Shown here one piece after another: positions 28,545-37,248 of a stretch of 64,000 nucleotides of DNA. The notes under the pieces are model-generated. The model did no database searches and was not told the DNA's origin. It saw only the letters and a list, made by a program, of their open reading frames with translations. Source of the stretch: Salinisphaera sp. G21_0. GTDB lineage: Bacteria; Pseudomonadota; Gammaproteobacteria; Pseudomonadales; Endozoicomonadaceae. Location of the stretch: assembly GCF_017744115.1 (NCBI RefSeq), contig NZ_JAGHQW010000021.1:33908-97907 (forward strand), read 5' to 3'. The stretch's first letter is position 1. Every line of letters begins with the position of its first letter. The position numbers and the translations under genes were made by a program.

Positions 28545-29591
28545 TTATTGAAAATGAAGTTTCTGTCGTATTTTTCCGAACCAGCTCTCTTTGCCATGCG
28601 CTTCACGCTCTGATTTTAGCGATTTAACGTTCCGGCTCGGAATCATTGGGGCTTTACCCTTTGACAGGGCATTAAGGGTAGCCAGTGATTTCATATATTG
28701 TTGTGAATCCCTGGCAGGATAACCAAACAGCTTGCTTCGTGGTGGACAGGAACGGCTGACGCCTGACTTGCCCTGAATCACCGTACCATCGCCAATATGC
28801 AGATGACCGGCAATGGCACTCTGTCCATGCACAGTAACCCGATTACCAAGGATGGTATGCCCGGCAACACCGGATTGTGAAATGATCAGGCAGTGCTGAC
28901 CTATACGACAGTCGTGGCCAATCTGGCAAAGGTTATCAATTTTGCTGCCCCGGCCAATGACCGTGTCTCCGAGAGTACCCCGATCAATGGTGTTGTTGCA
29001 GCCAATGTCCACATTATCTTCAATAATGACCCGGCCAATACTTTCCAGTCGTTCATATTCGCCAGAGCTATTCAGCATGTATTCAAAGCTGAAATTACCG
29101 ATGGAATTATTGGAATCGATGGTCACATTATTGCCAATCACCGTCCCTTCCTTAATGACGGTATTGGCGTGTATGGCAACATTATCGCCAATCATTGCAC
29201 CATTATGAATGCGAACTCCCGGCATAAAATGGCAACCCTTGCCGATGCGGGCATGTTTGCCAATGAATACACCTGGAATACTGGACACATTTTCCTGATC
29301 CAACAGGTGGTATTTTTCAGCTTTGTAGTAACGCAACAGATGGTTAAGCAAAGTAACATCCAATGCATCAATCACTATTTTTGCCGGTGCCTTGATATTG
29401 CCTATGGCTGCAGGTCCGACCACAATGGCTGCCTGGCAATGATCAATAAACTTGAGGTCATGTTTGGAGAGCACAATAGCCAGGGCATCTGGCCTGCTGG
29501 GTGATACCGGGCAGATGCTGTCTACTGTGATGTTGCCATCACCAAACAGACGACCATGGAGTTGTTGAGCAATATCAAGGGCGTTAAGCAT
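28545..29591 (-). CDS. LpxD-like acyltransferase paralogue
   Basis: 348 residues, a full-length match in layout to LpxD, the UDP-3-O-acylglucosamine N-acyltransferase of lipid A synthesis: N-terminal uridine-binding domain (to about 100), then a left-handed beta-helix of hexapeptide repeats (about 105-310) with the active-site context DNLCQIGHDCRIG holding the catalytic His. True lpxD normally sits in the bamA-skp-lpxD-fabZ-lpxA cluster. Placement inside a porin/ABC operon suggests a second copy with a special role (modified lipid A or another acylated sugar). It could also simply be the organism's lpxD relocated; the window cannot tell. Confidence 0.8.
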   Translation of the reverse strand: MLNALDIAQQLHGRLFGDGNITVDSICPVSPSRPDALAIVLSKHDLKFIDHCQAAIVVGPAAIGNIKAPAKIVIDALDVTLLNHLLRYYKAEKYHLLDQENVSSIPGVFIGKHARIGKGCHFMPGVRIHNGAMIGDNVAIHANTVIKEGTVIGNNVTIDSNNSIGNFSFEYMLNSSGEYERLESIGRVIIEDNVDIGCNNTIDRGTLGDTVIGRGSKIDNLCQIGHDCRIGQHCLIISQSGVAGHTILGNRVTVHGQSAIAGHLHIGDGTVIQGKSGVSRSCPPRSKLFGYPARDSQQYMKSLATLNALSKGKAPMIPSRNVKSLKSEREAHGKESWFGKIRQKLHFQ

Positions 29592-29606
29592 GGGATTTAC
29601 ACCAGA

Positions 29607-30641
29607 TTAAAACCTGTAAAGAGCATGGGCGTAGAATTTGTGGTTATCCACTTTCTTGCTAACGCCTGCTTTTGTCGGATCATTGGTGGTTTCTTTCTCA
29701 TGGGTATACTCATACTCAGCCTTGACCATCCAGTTTTCCCCGATATCGGTCTCATAGCCAACGGAGGTTTTGATGACATCCTTGAAGTAGTCCGGACGAC
29801 TGCCCTTGGTGATGGTCTCATTCTCAGCAAACCGTGTAGTCAGATAGACCAGGCCACCATTGTCGATGCTGTAACGGATGGTGGGCTGGATATAGGTTTC
29901 AGTGAACTTGTCCGTCTGGAATACATAACCTTCAGCAGTCGCACTCTCGTTGTCGTCTTTAACCTGGTGGAAGAGTTCCAGTTCAAACTGGAAGTTGCCA
30001 TAGTTGGTGTAAGGCTTGATCATGACGCTGTAACCAGCCTCATCCCGCTGACCCCAGCTACCATTATCAAAGTTCAGGGTCAGGTACTCTGCCATAGCAT
30101 AAAAACCGGCATTATACTCGTTATTCCAGTACGTCAGATATGGCCGGAAAATTTGCTCCAGGGATTGCTTCTCATGATGGTTTGCACTTGCCGATACTAC
30201 TTCACTGGTGATGTACTCAGCCTCATAACCCAAACCAGTACCCCAACCGCCACCCAGGGCAAATGGACGATCCAGCAGTATAAGATGTTTCAGAGAATCT
30301 TCATTTTCATAGTAACCACTGGAATTTTTTTGTTCCCGGGTCATGGTCTTTAACGAGTAGTTTGCACGAAGACCAAGATCGTGGAAATTGAAGAATACGT
30401 TACCCACTTCATTGGTGGTGATTTTTTCTTTTATTTCACCATTCCCCCAGTCATCAGTGGTTTTGGTTTCATACTCAATTGAAGAACCAAAATGACCGGA
30501 AAAACTCATGCCAGAGTCAGCAGCTGAGCTATTTTCCCCTTTATCCGCCTGGCGGAGAAAATCGGTAAATTCATCTGCTGAAACGGCACCCGATACACCA
30601 ACAATATTGGCAATCAAAAGTGGTAGTATTTTTTTCCTCAT
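29607..30641 (-). CDS. OmpG-like outer membrane porin
   Basis: 344 residues. Signal peptide MRKKILPLLIANIVGVSGAV then SA; I start at ATG 30641, since the longer frame from 30764 has no signal and GGGGAT precedes this ATG. The mature protein is a run of alternating amphipathic strands rich in Tyr/Gly and ends ...HALYRF, the C-terminal Phe of outer-membrane barrels. Size and strand pattern fit the monomeric OmpG/CymA class (14 strands) rather than LamB. In E. coli ompG lies beside the ycj sugar ABC genes, and in Klebsiella CymA feeds cyclodextrins to CymEFGD, so a bulky-maltodextrin pore is the likely role. Confidence 0.7.
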   Translation of the reverse strand: MRKKILPLLIANIVGVSGAVSADEFTDFLRQADKGENSSAADSGMSFSGHFGSSIEYETKTTDDWGNGEIKEKITTNEVGNVFFNFHDLGLRANYSLKTMTREQKNSSGYYENEDSLKHLILLDRPFALGGGWGTGLGYEAEYITSEVVSASANHHEKQSLEQIFRPYLTYWNNEYNAGFYAMAEYLTLNFDNGSWGQRDEAGYSVMIKPYTNYGNFQFELELFHQVKDDNESATAEGYVFQTDKFTETYIQPTIRYSIDNGGLVYLTTRFAENETITKGSRPDYFKDVIKTSVGYETDIGENWMVKAEYEYTHEKETTNDPTKAGVSKKVDNHKFYAHALYRF

Positions 30642-31067
30642 CCGTAATCCCCAAAAACTAATCTGGTAATCATTTAATTGGAGTAGTACAACCCTGTACA
30701 GATTCGAACAGAAAAAACTGGTCGTCTCTCCGCTTAAATACAAAAATTCAAACAACTGCAACAAATCCGGAGATCAACAACAAGAAGCCATTTAGAAACA
30801 GGCTACTGATTAAATACCTGGATCGTGACACTATTTGTTCAGCAATGTGTTTTCGTGGCGAGATTAAACGCTTGCAAATCAACTTTTACAAGACCGCACC
30901 ACTGACATAGATCAATTTAATCATCTTTTTCTAAACAAAAAACATTCACAAACAAAATCAGAGATCATTTGTTCACTAAAACATTGCACGTTTTCATGTT
31001 TTGATAAAGAATTCAGTATTCCATCATGTACTACCACAATCTGAATTATGATTTAGCGGCCAACAGT
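30642..31067. promoter_or_regulatory. Divergent control region of the second maltodextrin system
   Basis: 426 bases between the porin operon and the malE2 operon. Candidate sites: TTAAACGCTTGCAA (30864-30877), a LacI-type core with AAACGCTT; CTGACATAGATCAA (30902-30915), FNR-like with one good half; and TTGCACGTTTTCA (30984-30996), whose right half equals the site at 43586. None is as good as the other mal sites. The rest is AT-rich with no gene. Confidence 0.45.
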
Positions 31068-32300
31068 ATGAAACCCATCTATAAGAACCTGGCATTTGCC
31101 CTCTCGTTACTCTCTGCCAGTACTGCATACGCGGAACAGCTTATACCTGAAAAAAACGCACAACTACTCATCTGGACCGATGAGCTGGCCATGGATTATA
31201 TGGACTATGCCACCGAGGCGTTTAACGAAACCTTTGGCTACGATGTTCAGTTCCGTTTCCGACAACTGGCCCCAATGAACAGTGCCGGACGCCTGATTCA
31301 GGACGGTGGCACCGCCCGGGTTGCTGATGTCGCCGAGATTGAACACGATATGCTGGGTAAATTAGTCGTCAGTGGCGCGGTTATGGAAAACCTGGTCAGT
31401 GCCGATCGTGTTGATAAAGAGTTTATTGTCAGCGCTGCCTCAGCAGCCAAAGCCGATGGCAAAGGCTATGGTTTTCCCGTCAGCTATGCAACAACTGCCC
31501 TGTTCTATAACAAAGACATCCTGGCCGAGGCACCAGAGACCTTTGAAGATTTGATTGCGTTCTCCACAACATTTAACAATCGAACTGAAAACCGTTATGC
31601 CCTGCTGTGGGATGTACAAAATTACTATGAATCCCGAATGTTTATGTCCCTGTATGGCGGCTATGAATTTGGCCAGGCAGGATCCGATGCAGATGATATC
31701 GGGGTGAATTCCGAAGCGACTAAACGCGGCCTTGCCGCCATGCTTAAATTGAAAACAGCCAATGACTCAAACCCTGTGGATATGCGCAACACCCAGGTGC
31801 GTCGAGGCCTGTTTACTGAAGGTAAAGTTGCCGCCATTGTTGACGGTCCATGGGCAACAAAAAGCCACCTGGAATCGGGAGTTAACGTTGGCGTCGTGGC
31901 GATGCCAACACTGGAAGGACAGCATCCGCGCACATTCTCCACAGTAAGGTTGGCGGTTGTCTCTTCTTACACAGAGTATCCCGTTGCCGCACAATTGTTT
32001 GCTGACTTTCTGGCGTCAGAAGCCATGCTGAAAAAACGGTTCGAGATGACCAAATCCATCCCGCCACTGAATCACCTGATGGCAGAAATCGCCAACAGTG
32101 CAACGGCTGATGAAGCAACCAAAGCCTTTATTGCCCAGGGTTTTTATGCCGATGCCATGCCCTCCATTCCGGAAATGGGCTATGTCTGGTCACCCATGGC
32201 TAACGCCATTACCGCCAGCTGGGTCAATGGCGAAACGCCGGAAAAATCATTGGATAACGCCTTAATGGTGATCAAAGAGCAGATTGCTTTCCAGGAATAA
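31068..32300 (+). CDS. Second MalE-type sugar-binding protein
   Basis: 410 residues from ATG 31068, which gives a signal peptide (MKPIYKNLAFALSLLSASTA then YA); the frame start 31026 adds 14 residues without one. The mature protein resembles MalE (ELAMDYMDYATEAFNETFGY, VAAIVDGPWATKSHLESGVN, IPEMGYVWSPMANAITASWV) but is clearly diverged from the 19614 product. First gene of malE2-malF2-malG2-GH13; by context it binds cyclodextrins or longer or branched maltodextrins. Confidence 0.9.
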   Translation: MKPIYKNLAFALSLLSASTAYAEQLIPEKNAQLLIWTDELAMDYMDYATEAFNETFGYDVQFRFRQLAPMNSAGRLIQDGGTARVADVAEIEHDMLGKLVVSGAVMENLVSADRVDKEFIVSAASAAKADGKGYGFPVSYATTALFYNKDILAEAPETFEDLIAFSTTFNNRTENRYALLWDVQNYYESRMFMSLYGGYEFGQAGSDADDIGVNSEATKRGLAAMLKLKTANDSNPVDMRNTQVRRGLFTEGKVAAIVDGPWATKSHLESGVNVGVVAMPTLEGQHPRTFSTVRLAVVSSYTEYPVAAQLFADFLASEAMLKKRFEMTKSIPPLNHLMAEIANSATADEATKAFIAQGFYADAMPSIPEMGYVWSPMANAITASWVNGETPEKSLDNALMVIKEQIAFQE

Positions 32301-32307
32301 CAAACAC

Positions 32308-32362
32308 CCCACCATGCGCTGACCGGGGACGTTATTTCGGAATAACTCCCGGGCATGGTGGG
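32308..32362 (+). terminator. Nested stem-loop between malE2 and malF2
   Basis: Outer stem CCCACCATGC (32308-32317) / GCATGGTGGG (32353-32362); inner stem GTTATT/AATAAC (32331-32346) with a TCGG loop. It has no T tract. It fits the hairpin after malE in the first operon and probably keeps binding-protein mRNA in excess of permease mRNA. Confidence 0.65.
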
Positions 32363-32399
32363 ATTGACGGCAACTGATTAATACTGTTTAGGAGGGGCT

Positions 32400-33695
32400 A
32401 TGGATACAGCCATGGATCAGCCCAGGGTGGCTAACAAGCTACCACCTCTGTCGGTTTTTCTGATGGGGGGGACCCAGCTGTTAAACCGACACTATATAAA
32501 AGGGTGTTTCTACCTTTTAGTGCAGATACTGCTGGTACTTTTTGCTACTGATTTACTGACAGCCCTGGAAGGCTTTATCACCCTCGGTGATACTGCACAA
32601 CATCGAGTGGGTTTCAAAATTATCCACGGTGACCACTCCATTCATATGCTGGTTGAAGGGGTACTGGCCATCTTTCTGACCGTGGCGTTTCTTGCTGCGT
32701 ACCTGCTGAACATTAAAGATGCCGTTAAAATTACCCCTTGTACCATCGGCTTAAAACAGCAGTTACGGGCCTTTTATGATGAGCATTTTGCCCTCATCAT
32801 GTTAACCCCGGCAGGGATTGCTGCACTCGCATTCATTATTTTGCCAATACTGATTACCGTACTGGTTTCTCTCACCAACTACGCAGCGCCAGCACATATT
32901 CCACCAAAAAACCTCGTGGACTGGGTTGGGTTTAGAAATTTCCTGTCCCTGTTTGAACTGAAAATCTGGTCCAGCACTTTGCTCGGTGTCGGCAGCTGGA
33001 CGGTGATATGGGCGGTCTGCTCTACGATATTAACCTTTGGCTTTGGCTTTGTACTGGCACTTGCCCTGTCGAATCGGGACATCGCCGGTAAAAAGGTATG
33101 GCGCGTTATATTCATGCTGCCTTACGCCATTCCGGCATTTGTCAGCCTGCTGATCTTCCGCCTGCTGTTAAACGGCATTGGTCCGGTAAACTCAATCATT
33201 AATGGTTTTGGCATTGAGTCCATTCCTTTTTTATCGGACCCCGTGCTGGCGAAAGTGACGGTCATTGCCATCGGTGTCTGGGCCGGAGCCCCCTACTTTA
33301 TGCTCCTGATTGCCGGTGCCCTGACCAATATTCCCAAAGAACTCTATGAAGCCAGTGAAGTTGATGGTGCCAGCCGGTTCCAGCAGTTCAAAGAGATTAC
33401 CCTGCCCATGATCCTGCATCAGGTAGCCCCTTCGCTGGTCATGACCTTTGCGTTCAACTTCAACAATTTCGGTGCGGTTTATCTGTTAACGGAGGGTGGA
33501 CCCATTAATCCGGAATATCGCTTTGCCGGCCACACCGATATTCTCATTACCTGGATTTACAAGCTGACCCTGGACTTCCAGCAGTACAATATCGCTGCCG
33601 TGGTTTCCATCATCATCTTCCTGTTCTTGTCACTGATTGCCATTTGGCAGTTTAGAAGGATGAACTCCTTCAAGACCGATGTGAGTATGCGGTAA
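32400..33695 (+). CDS. Second MalF-type permease (MalC/CymF-like)
   Basis: 431 residues with a strong ribosome binding site (AGGAGGGG, ending five bases before ATG). Two N-terminal helices (about 45-115) replace the long region of classical MalF; the P2 periplasmic domain is missing, as in Gram-positive MalC and Klebsiella CymF. Permease core with EAA loop EASEVDGASRFQQFKEITLP (about 316-335). The stop TAA shares a base with the malG2 start (TAATG). Confidence 0.9.
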   Translation: MDTAMDQPRVANKLPPLSVFLMGGTQLLNRHYIKGCFYLLVQILLVLFATDLLTALEGFITLGDTAQHRVGFKIIHGDHSIHMLVEGVLAIFLTVAFLAAYLLNIKDAVKITPCTIGLKQQLRAFYDEHFALIMLTPAGIAALAFIILPILITVLVSLTNYAAPAHIPPKNLVDWVGFRNFLSLFELKIWSSTLLGVGSWTVIWAVCSTILTFGFGFVLALALSNRDIAGKKVWRVIFMLPYAIPAFVSLLIFRLLLNGIGPVNSIINGFGIESIPFLSDPVLAKVTVIAIGVWAGAPYFMLLIAGALTNIPKELYEASEVDGASRFQQFKEITLPMILHQVAPSLVMTFAFNFNNFGAVYLLTEGGPINPEYRFAGHTDILITWIYKLTLDFQQYNIAAVVSIIIFLFLSLIAIWQFRRMNSFKTDVSMR

Positions 33696-34528
33696 TGAAC
33701 AAACTGATGCATAAAGCCGGTGTTTTCGCCGTATACCTGTTGCTGGCCATCAACGCTATCCTGGTGCTTGGACCCATTACCTGGACCGTGATGGCGTCGT
33801 TCAAGCCGGGGGTAAACCTGTTTAGCAGCTCGTTTACCGACTTTTCCTTTACCCTGGATCACTACCGGGCCCTGTTTACCGATACCCCATATCTGCAATG
33901 GTATGCCAACACTTTTGTCCTGGCCTTCAGCAATATGGCCATCTCCATCATTGTGGTGACGATGACGGCATTTATCTTCTCCCGATACCGGTTCAAAGGT
34001 AAACGCAATGTCATGATGGGGATTCTGGTGATCCAGATGTTCCCGGCGTTCCTCTCTATCACAGCGATTTATGTATTGCTGTCCAAGCTGAACCTGATCG
34101 ACACCTTTACCGGACTGCTGTTTGTCTACGTCACCGGCTCATTACCCTTTATGACCTGGCTGGTGAAGGGCTATTTTGACGCTATCCCAACGTCGCTGGA
34201 TGAGGCGGCCAAAATAGACGGCGCTGGTCACTTGACCATTTTCTTTGAAATTATTTTGCCATTGGCCAAACCGATACTGGTCTTTGTCGGGCTGACCTCA
34301 TTCACAGCCCCCTGGATGGACTTTATTCTGCCTACACTGATTCTGCGCAGCGAAGAAAAAATGACGCTGGCCGTGGGCATTTTCCAATGGATCGCCTCCA
34401 ACTCCGCAGAAAATTATACCCTGTTTTCGGCCGGTGCACTGTTAGTGGCCATTCCTATCACCCTGTTGTTTGTCGCCACCCAGAAGCACATTACTGTTGG
34501 CCTGGTCAGTGGCGCGGTTAAGGAGTAA
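33695..34528 (+). CDS. Second MalG-type permease
   Basis: 277 residues, six helices, EAA loop DEAAKIDGAGHLTIFFEIIL. It ends ITVGLVSGAVKE, the C-terminal tail that inserts between the ATPase subunits. It partners MalF2 and, by inference, the ATPase at 26826. Translation is coupled to malF2 by TAATG. Confidence 0.92.
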   Translation: MNKLMHKAGVFAVYLLLAINAILVLGPITWTVMASFKPGVNLFSSSFTDFSFTLDHYRALFTDTPYLQWYANTFVLAFSNMAISIIVVTMTAFIFSRYRFKGKRNVMMGILVIQMFPAFLSITAIYVLLSKLNLIDTFTGLLFVYVTGSLPFMTWLVKGYFDAIPTSLDEAAKIDGAGHLTIFFEIILPLAKPILVFVGLTSFTAPWMDFILPTLILRSEEKMTLAVGIFQWIASNSAENYTLFSAGALLVAIPITLLFVATQKHITVGLVSGAVKE

Positions 34529-34537
34529 CCCCTGAAA

Positions 34538-36319
34538 ATGATTACCTTGAGTGCTCTGGTCCATAACCCGAAAAGCGCCATGTGTTACGCCCGCGATAAT
34601 AGCACCCTGCATGTTCGCCTGCGTTCAGCCAAGGATGAAATCGAAAAAGTTACCCTCTGGATCGGTGACCCCTATGAGTGGGCAGTCGGAGGCCTGGACG
34701 GTGGTAACCTTGGCGGCAGCGATGCCCACGGCTGGACCGGCGGACGTGAAATTCCCATGACCGTCGAGGCCGAAATGCAACATCAAACCTGCTGGCTGGC
34801 TGAGTTCACCCCACCCAGGCGTCGGGCTCGCTACGGTTTTATTTTGCATTCGAAAAGCACTGGCCAGAAGATACTGTTTGGCGAGCGAAAAAGTGTTGAT
34901 ATTACCGATGCCAAAGTGGCAGAAGTAGAACTGAGTAATCTCAGTAATTTCTTCTGCTTCCCCTACATCAACCCCCGTGATGTACTGGCAACGCCGGAAT
35001 GGGTACAGAAAACCATCTGGTATCATATTTTTCCGGACCGTTTTGCCAATGGCCGACCTGACACATCCCCCGCCGGTACGATGCCCTGGGGCACAGAACC
35101 AACACAGGATAACTTTATGGGCGGGGATCTCTGGGGGGTAATCGATAAACTGGATTACCTTCAGGACCTGGGCATCAATGGCTTATATTTCTGCCCGGTG
35201 TTCACCGCCAACGCCAGTCATCGTTATGACACAGTGGACTACTTCAATGTCGACCCTTCCCTGGGCGGCAATGAAGCTTTTAGCCTATTGGTAAAAGAGG
35301 CTCACCAACGTGGCATGAAAGTGATGCTTGATGCCGTGTTTAACCATGTGGGTGATCAGCACCCCTTGTGGCTGGATGTAGTCGCCAATGGCAAGGCATC
35401 GCCCTACCACGACTGGTTCTGGATTCGCGAGTTCCCGGTGTATGAAGACAAGCCCCGTGAACAGTGGGACTACCAGAACCTGCGTTATGAAACCTTTGGC
35501 AATGTGGCATCCATGCCCAAACTGAACACTGAGAATGAACAGTGTCGTGCGTACCTGCTGGACGTAGCCAGACGCTGGGTTGAAGATTTTGATATTGATG
35601 GCTGGCGACTGGATGTGGGTAATGAAATTGACCACGACTTCTGGCGAGATTTCCGCCGGGTGGTCAAATCGATCAAGCCGGACTGCTATATTCTCGGGGA
35701 AATCTGGCACGACGCCTCGGCCTGGCTCGGTGGTGATCAGTATGACTCGGTCATGAACTATCCGATGACCCAGGCAGTGCTGGACTTTTTTGCCCTGGAT
35801 CTGAGTAACAAGCAGGACTTTATCTGGGATGTGAACCGCTCCTACTGCGCTTACTCTCACACCGCCAACCAGGCGATGTTCAACCTGCTTGATAGCCACG
35901 ACACTTCTCGTATTTTAAGTTTGTGTGGGGAGAATAAAGCAAGAGCCAGGCTGGCCTACCTGTTTATGTTCACCCAGGTGGGTACGCCATGCATCTATTA
36001 TGGCGGTGAAGTGGCCCTCAGTGGCGGACGGGGAATGGGCAGCGAAGCCAATCGCCGTTGTATGGTTTGGGAGGAAGAAAAGCAGGACCTTGAGTTCAGA
36101 CAATTTATCCAGGAGTTGATTGTCCTGCGCAAAAGTGAGCCTGATTTCAATATTCCGACCGTGCATTGGCTTGATGTTGACAGTGATCATTGTATTGCTT
36201 ATCAGCGTGGCCAGTGGCAAATCGTGATGAATAACTCTGCCGTTGCCCAATCGGTAAACCTGCAAGGTGAGACTGTCCAGCTTGCTCCCTATGGCTACAG
36301 AATGAGCAAGAGTCAATAA
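34538..36319 (+). CDS. Cyclomaltodextrinase/neopullulanase (GH13)
   Basis: 593 residues without a signal peptide, so cytoplasmic. An N-terminal CBM34-type domain (1-125) precedes a GH13 barrel with PDRFANGRPDTSP, DAVFNHVGDQHP, D359 (GWRLDVGNEID), E388 (ILGEIWHDA) and D455 (LLDSHDTSR). Layout and length fit subfamily 20 (cyclomaltodextrinase, maltogenic amylase, neopullulanase), which opens cyclodextrins and cuts branched or pullulan-type maltodextrins. It lies nine bases after malG2 in the same operon, as CymH lies with CymEFGD in Klebsiella. Exact substrate is not readable from sequence. Confidence 0.9.
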   Translation: MITLSALVHNPKSAMCYARDNSTLHVRLRSAKDEIEKVTLWIGDPYEWAVGGLDGGNLGGSDAHGWTGGREIPMTVEAEMQHQTCWLAEFTPPRRRARYGFILHSKSTGQKILFGERKSVDITDAKVAEVELSNLSNFFCFPYINPRDVLATPEWVQKTIWYHIFPDRFANGRPDTSPAGTMPWGTEPTQDNFMGGDLWGVIDKLDYLQDLGINGLYFCPVFTANASHRYDTVDYFNVDPSLGGNEAFSLLVKEAHQRGMKVMLDAVFNHVGDQHPLWLDVVANGKASPYHDWFWIREFPVYEDKPREQWDYQNLRYETFGNVASMPKLNTENEQCRAYLLDVARRWVEDFDIDGWRLDVGNEIDHDFWRDFRRVVKSIKPDCYILGEIWHDASAWLGGDQYDSVMNYPMTQAVLDFFALDLSNKQDFIWDVNRSYCAYSHTANQAMFNLLDSHDTSRILSLCGENKARARLAYLFMFTQVGTPCIYYGGEVALSGGRGMGSEANRRCMVWEEEKQDLEFRQFIQELIVLRKSEPDFNIPTVHWLDVDSDHCIAYQRGQWQIVMNNSAVAQSVNLQGETVQLAPYGYRMSKSQ

Positions 36320-36322
36320 ACA

Positions 36323-36364
36323 GACCAAAGCCTGCGCCCCTTAATTGGGGCACAGGCTTTGGTC
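36323..36364 (+). terminator. Stem-loop after the GH13 gene
   Basis: GACCAAAGCCTG-GCCCC and GGGG-CAGGCTTTGGTC form an almost perfect 18-bp stem around TTAATT. There is no T tract on either side, but stability alone makes it a likely 3' end of the malE2 operon. Confidence 0.65.
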
Positions 36365-36399
36365 AGGAATATAGCATTTTTGATGTATGGTTCTACACG

Positions 36400-37200
36400 A
36401 TGAGCACTACTACAGATTTACAAAAATATAATGATATTGTTCAACGTTTGACGACTTTTGGTTTCAGTAAAACGGATGCACTGGTTTATCTTGATGTGCT
36501 GAAAAATGGCAGGACCAACGGTTATCAGATTGCCAAATCGTTAGGCATGACCCGCTCAACCATTTATTCATCCATAGACAACCTGTACCTGCAAGGCTAT
36601 CTCTACATGATTTCCGGCAGTGTAAAGGAGTACGAAGCTAAATCACCTGACGTGATTCTGGCGCAAATTCGGGAAAAAACCATTGACGATATTACAGTCC
36701 TGAAAAAAGAGCTGGCTGTTTTGTCAAGATCGGAGGAAAAACCCTTTTTTTTCAATCTGTCAGGGTATGAGAGCCTGATACTGAAAATTAAAGAACTTAT
36801 AAACGAAAGTAAAAACGAGCTTTATATTAATACTGACTTTGATATCACCCTGTTCCAGCGTGAATTACAAGAGGCTATTATTCGAGGAGTCAGGGTGATT
36901 TGCTTTTCATTTAACCAGATGCACTCTCCGGTTGAAGGCATTGAGTTCTTTTCCCGTTCCCATATTCCAGAGCATGACTTCCCCTCTACCCGGTTTATGC
37001 TGGTCCGCGACACACTGGAAACACTGGTATTTTCCAATTTGACTGAGGCTCAGGGCATCTACACCAATGAGAAAATTCTGGTAAAAATCATCTCCGAGCA
37101 TATTCACAGCGATATCTATCTATCGGGATTATTAGGGGACAAGCCCCTTGACTTGGTGAACATCGCCATCAACACCAACCACGAACGACAGGCGCTGTAA
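36400..37200 (+). CDS. TrmB-family sugar-sensing regulator
   Basis: 266 residues. N-terminal winged helix (about 8-75: FGFSKTDALVYLDVLKNGRT, NGYQIAKSLGMTRSTIYSSI), a coiled-coil segment (80-108), then a PLD-like sugar-binding domain (about 110-255, ESLILKIKELINESKNELYI). This is the TrmB layout, best known from archaeal control of maltose/trehalose import. It lies directly after the malE2 operon and 48 bases before a GH43 gene, so it probably controls one or both. It is unusual to see TrmB rather than only LacI or MalT at a gammaproteobacterial maltodextrin locus. Confidence 0.85.
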   Translation: MSTTTDLQKYNDIVQRLTTFGFSKTDALVYLDVLKNGRTNGYQIAKSLGMTRSTIYSSIDNLYLQGYLYMISGSVKEYEAKSPDVILAQIREKTIDDITVLKKELAVLSRSEEKPFFFNLSGYESLILKIKELINESKNELYINTDFDITLFQRELQEAIIRGVRVICFSFNQMHSPVEGIEFFSRSHIPEHDFPSTRFMLVRDTLETLVFSNLTEAQGIYTNEKILVKIISEHIHSDIYLSGLLGDKPLDLVNIAINTNHERQAL

Positions 37201-37248
37201 GCTTTTTTGCCACTCCCTGTTATCTAACTTATATCGAACCCAATCCCC

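Noticed and set aside
28893..30353. Two long plus-strand frames (203 and 265 codons) opposite the LpxD-like and porin genes
   Set aside because: Both mirror minus-strand genes with signal peptide or hexapeptide repeats that are far better supported.
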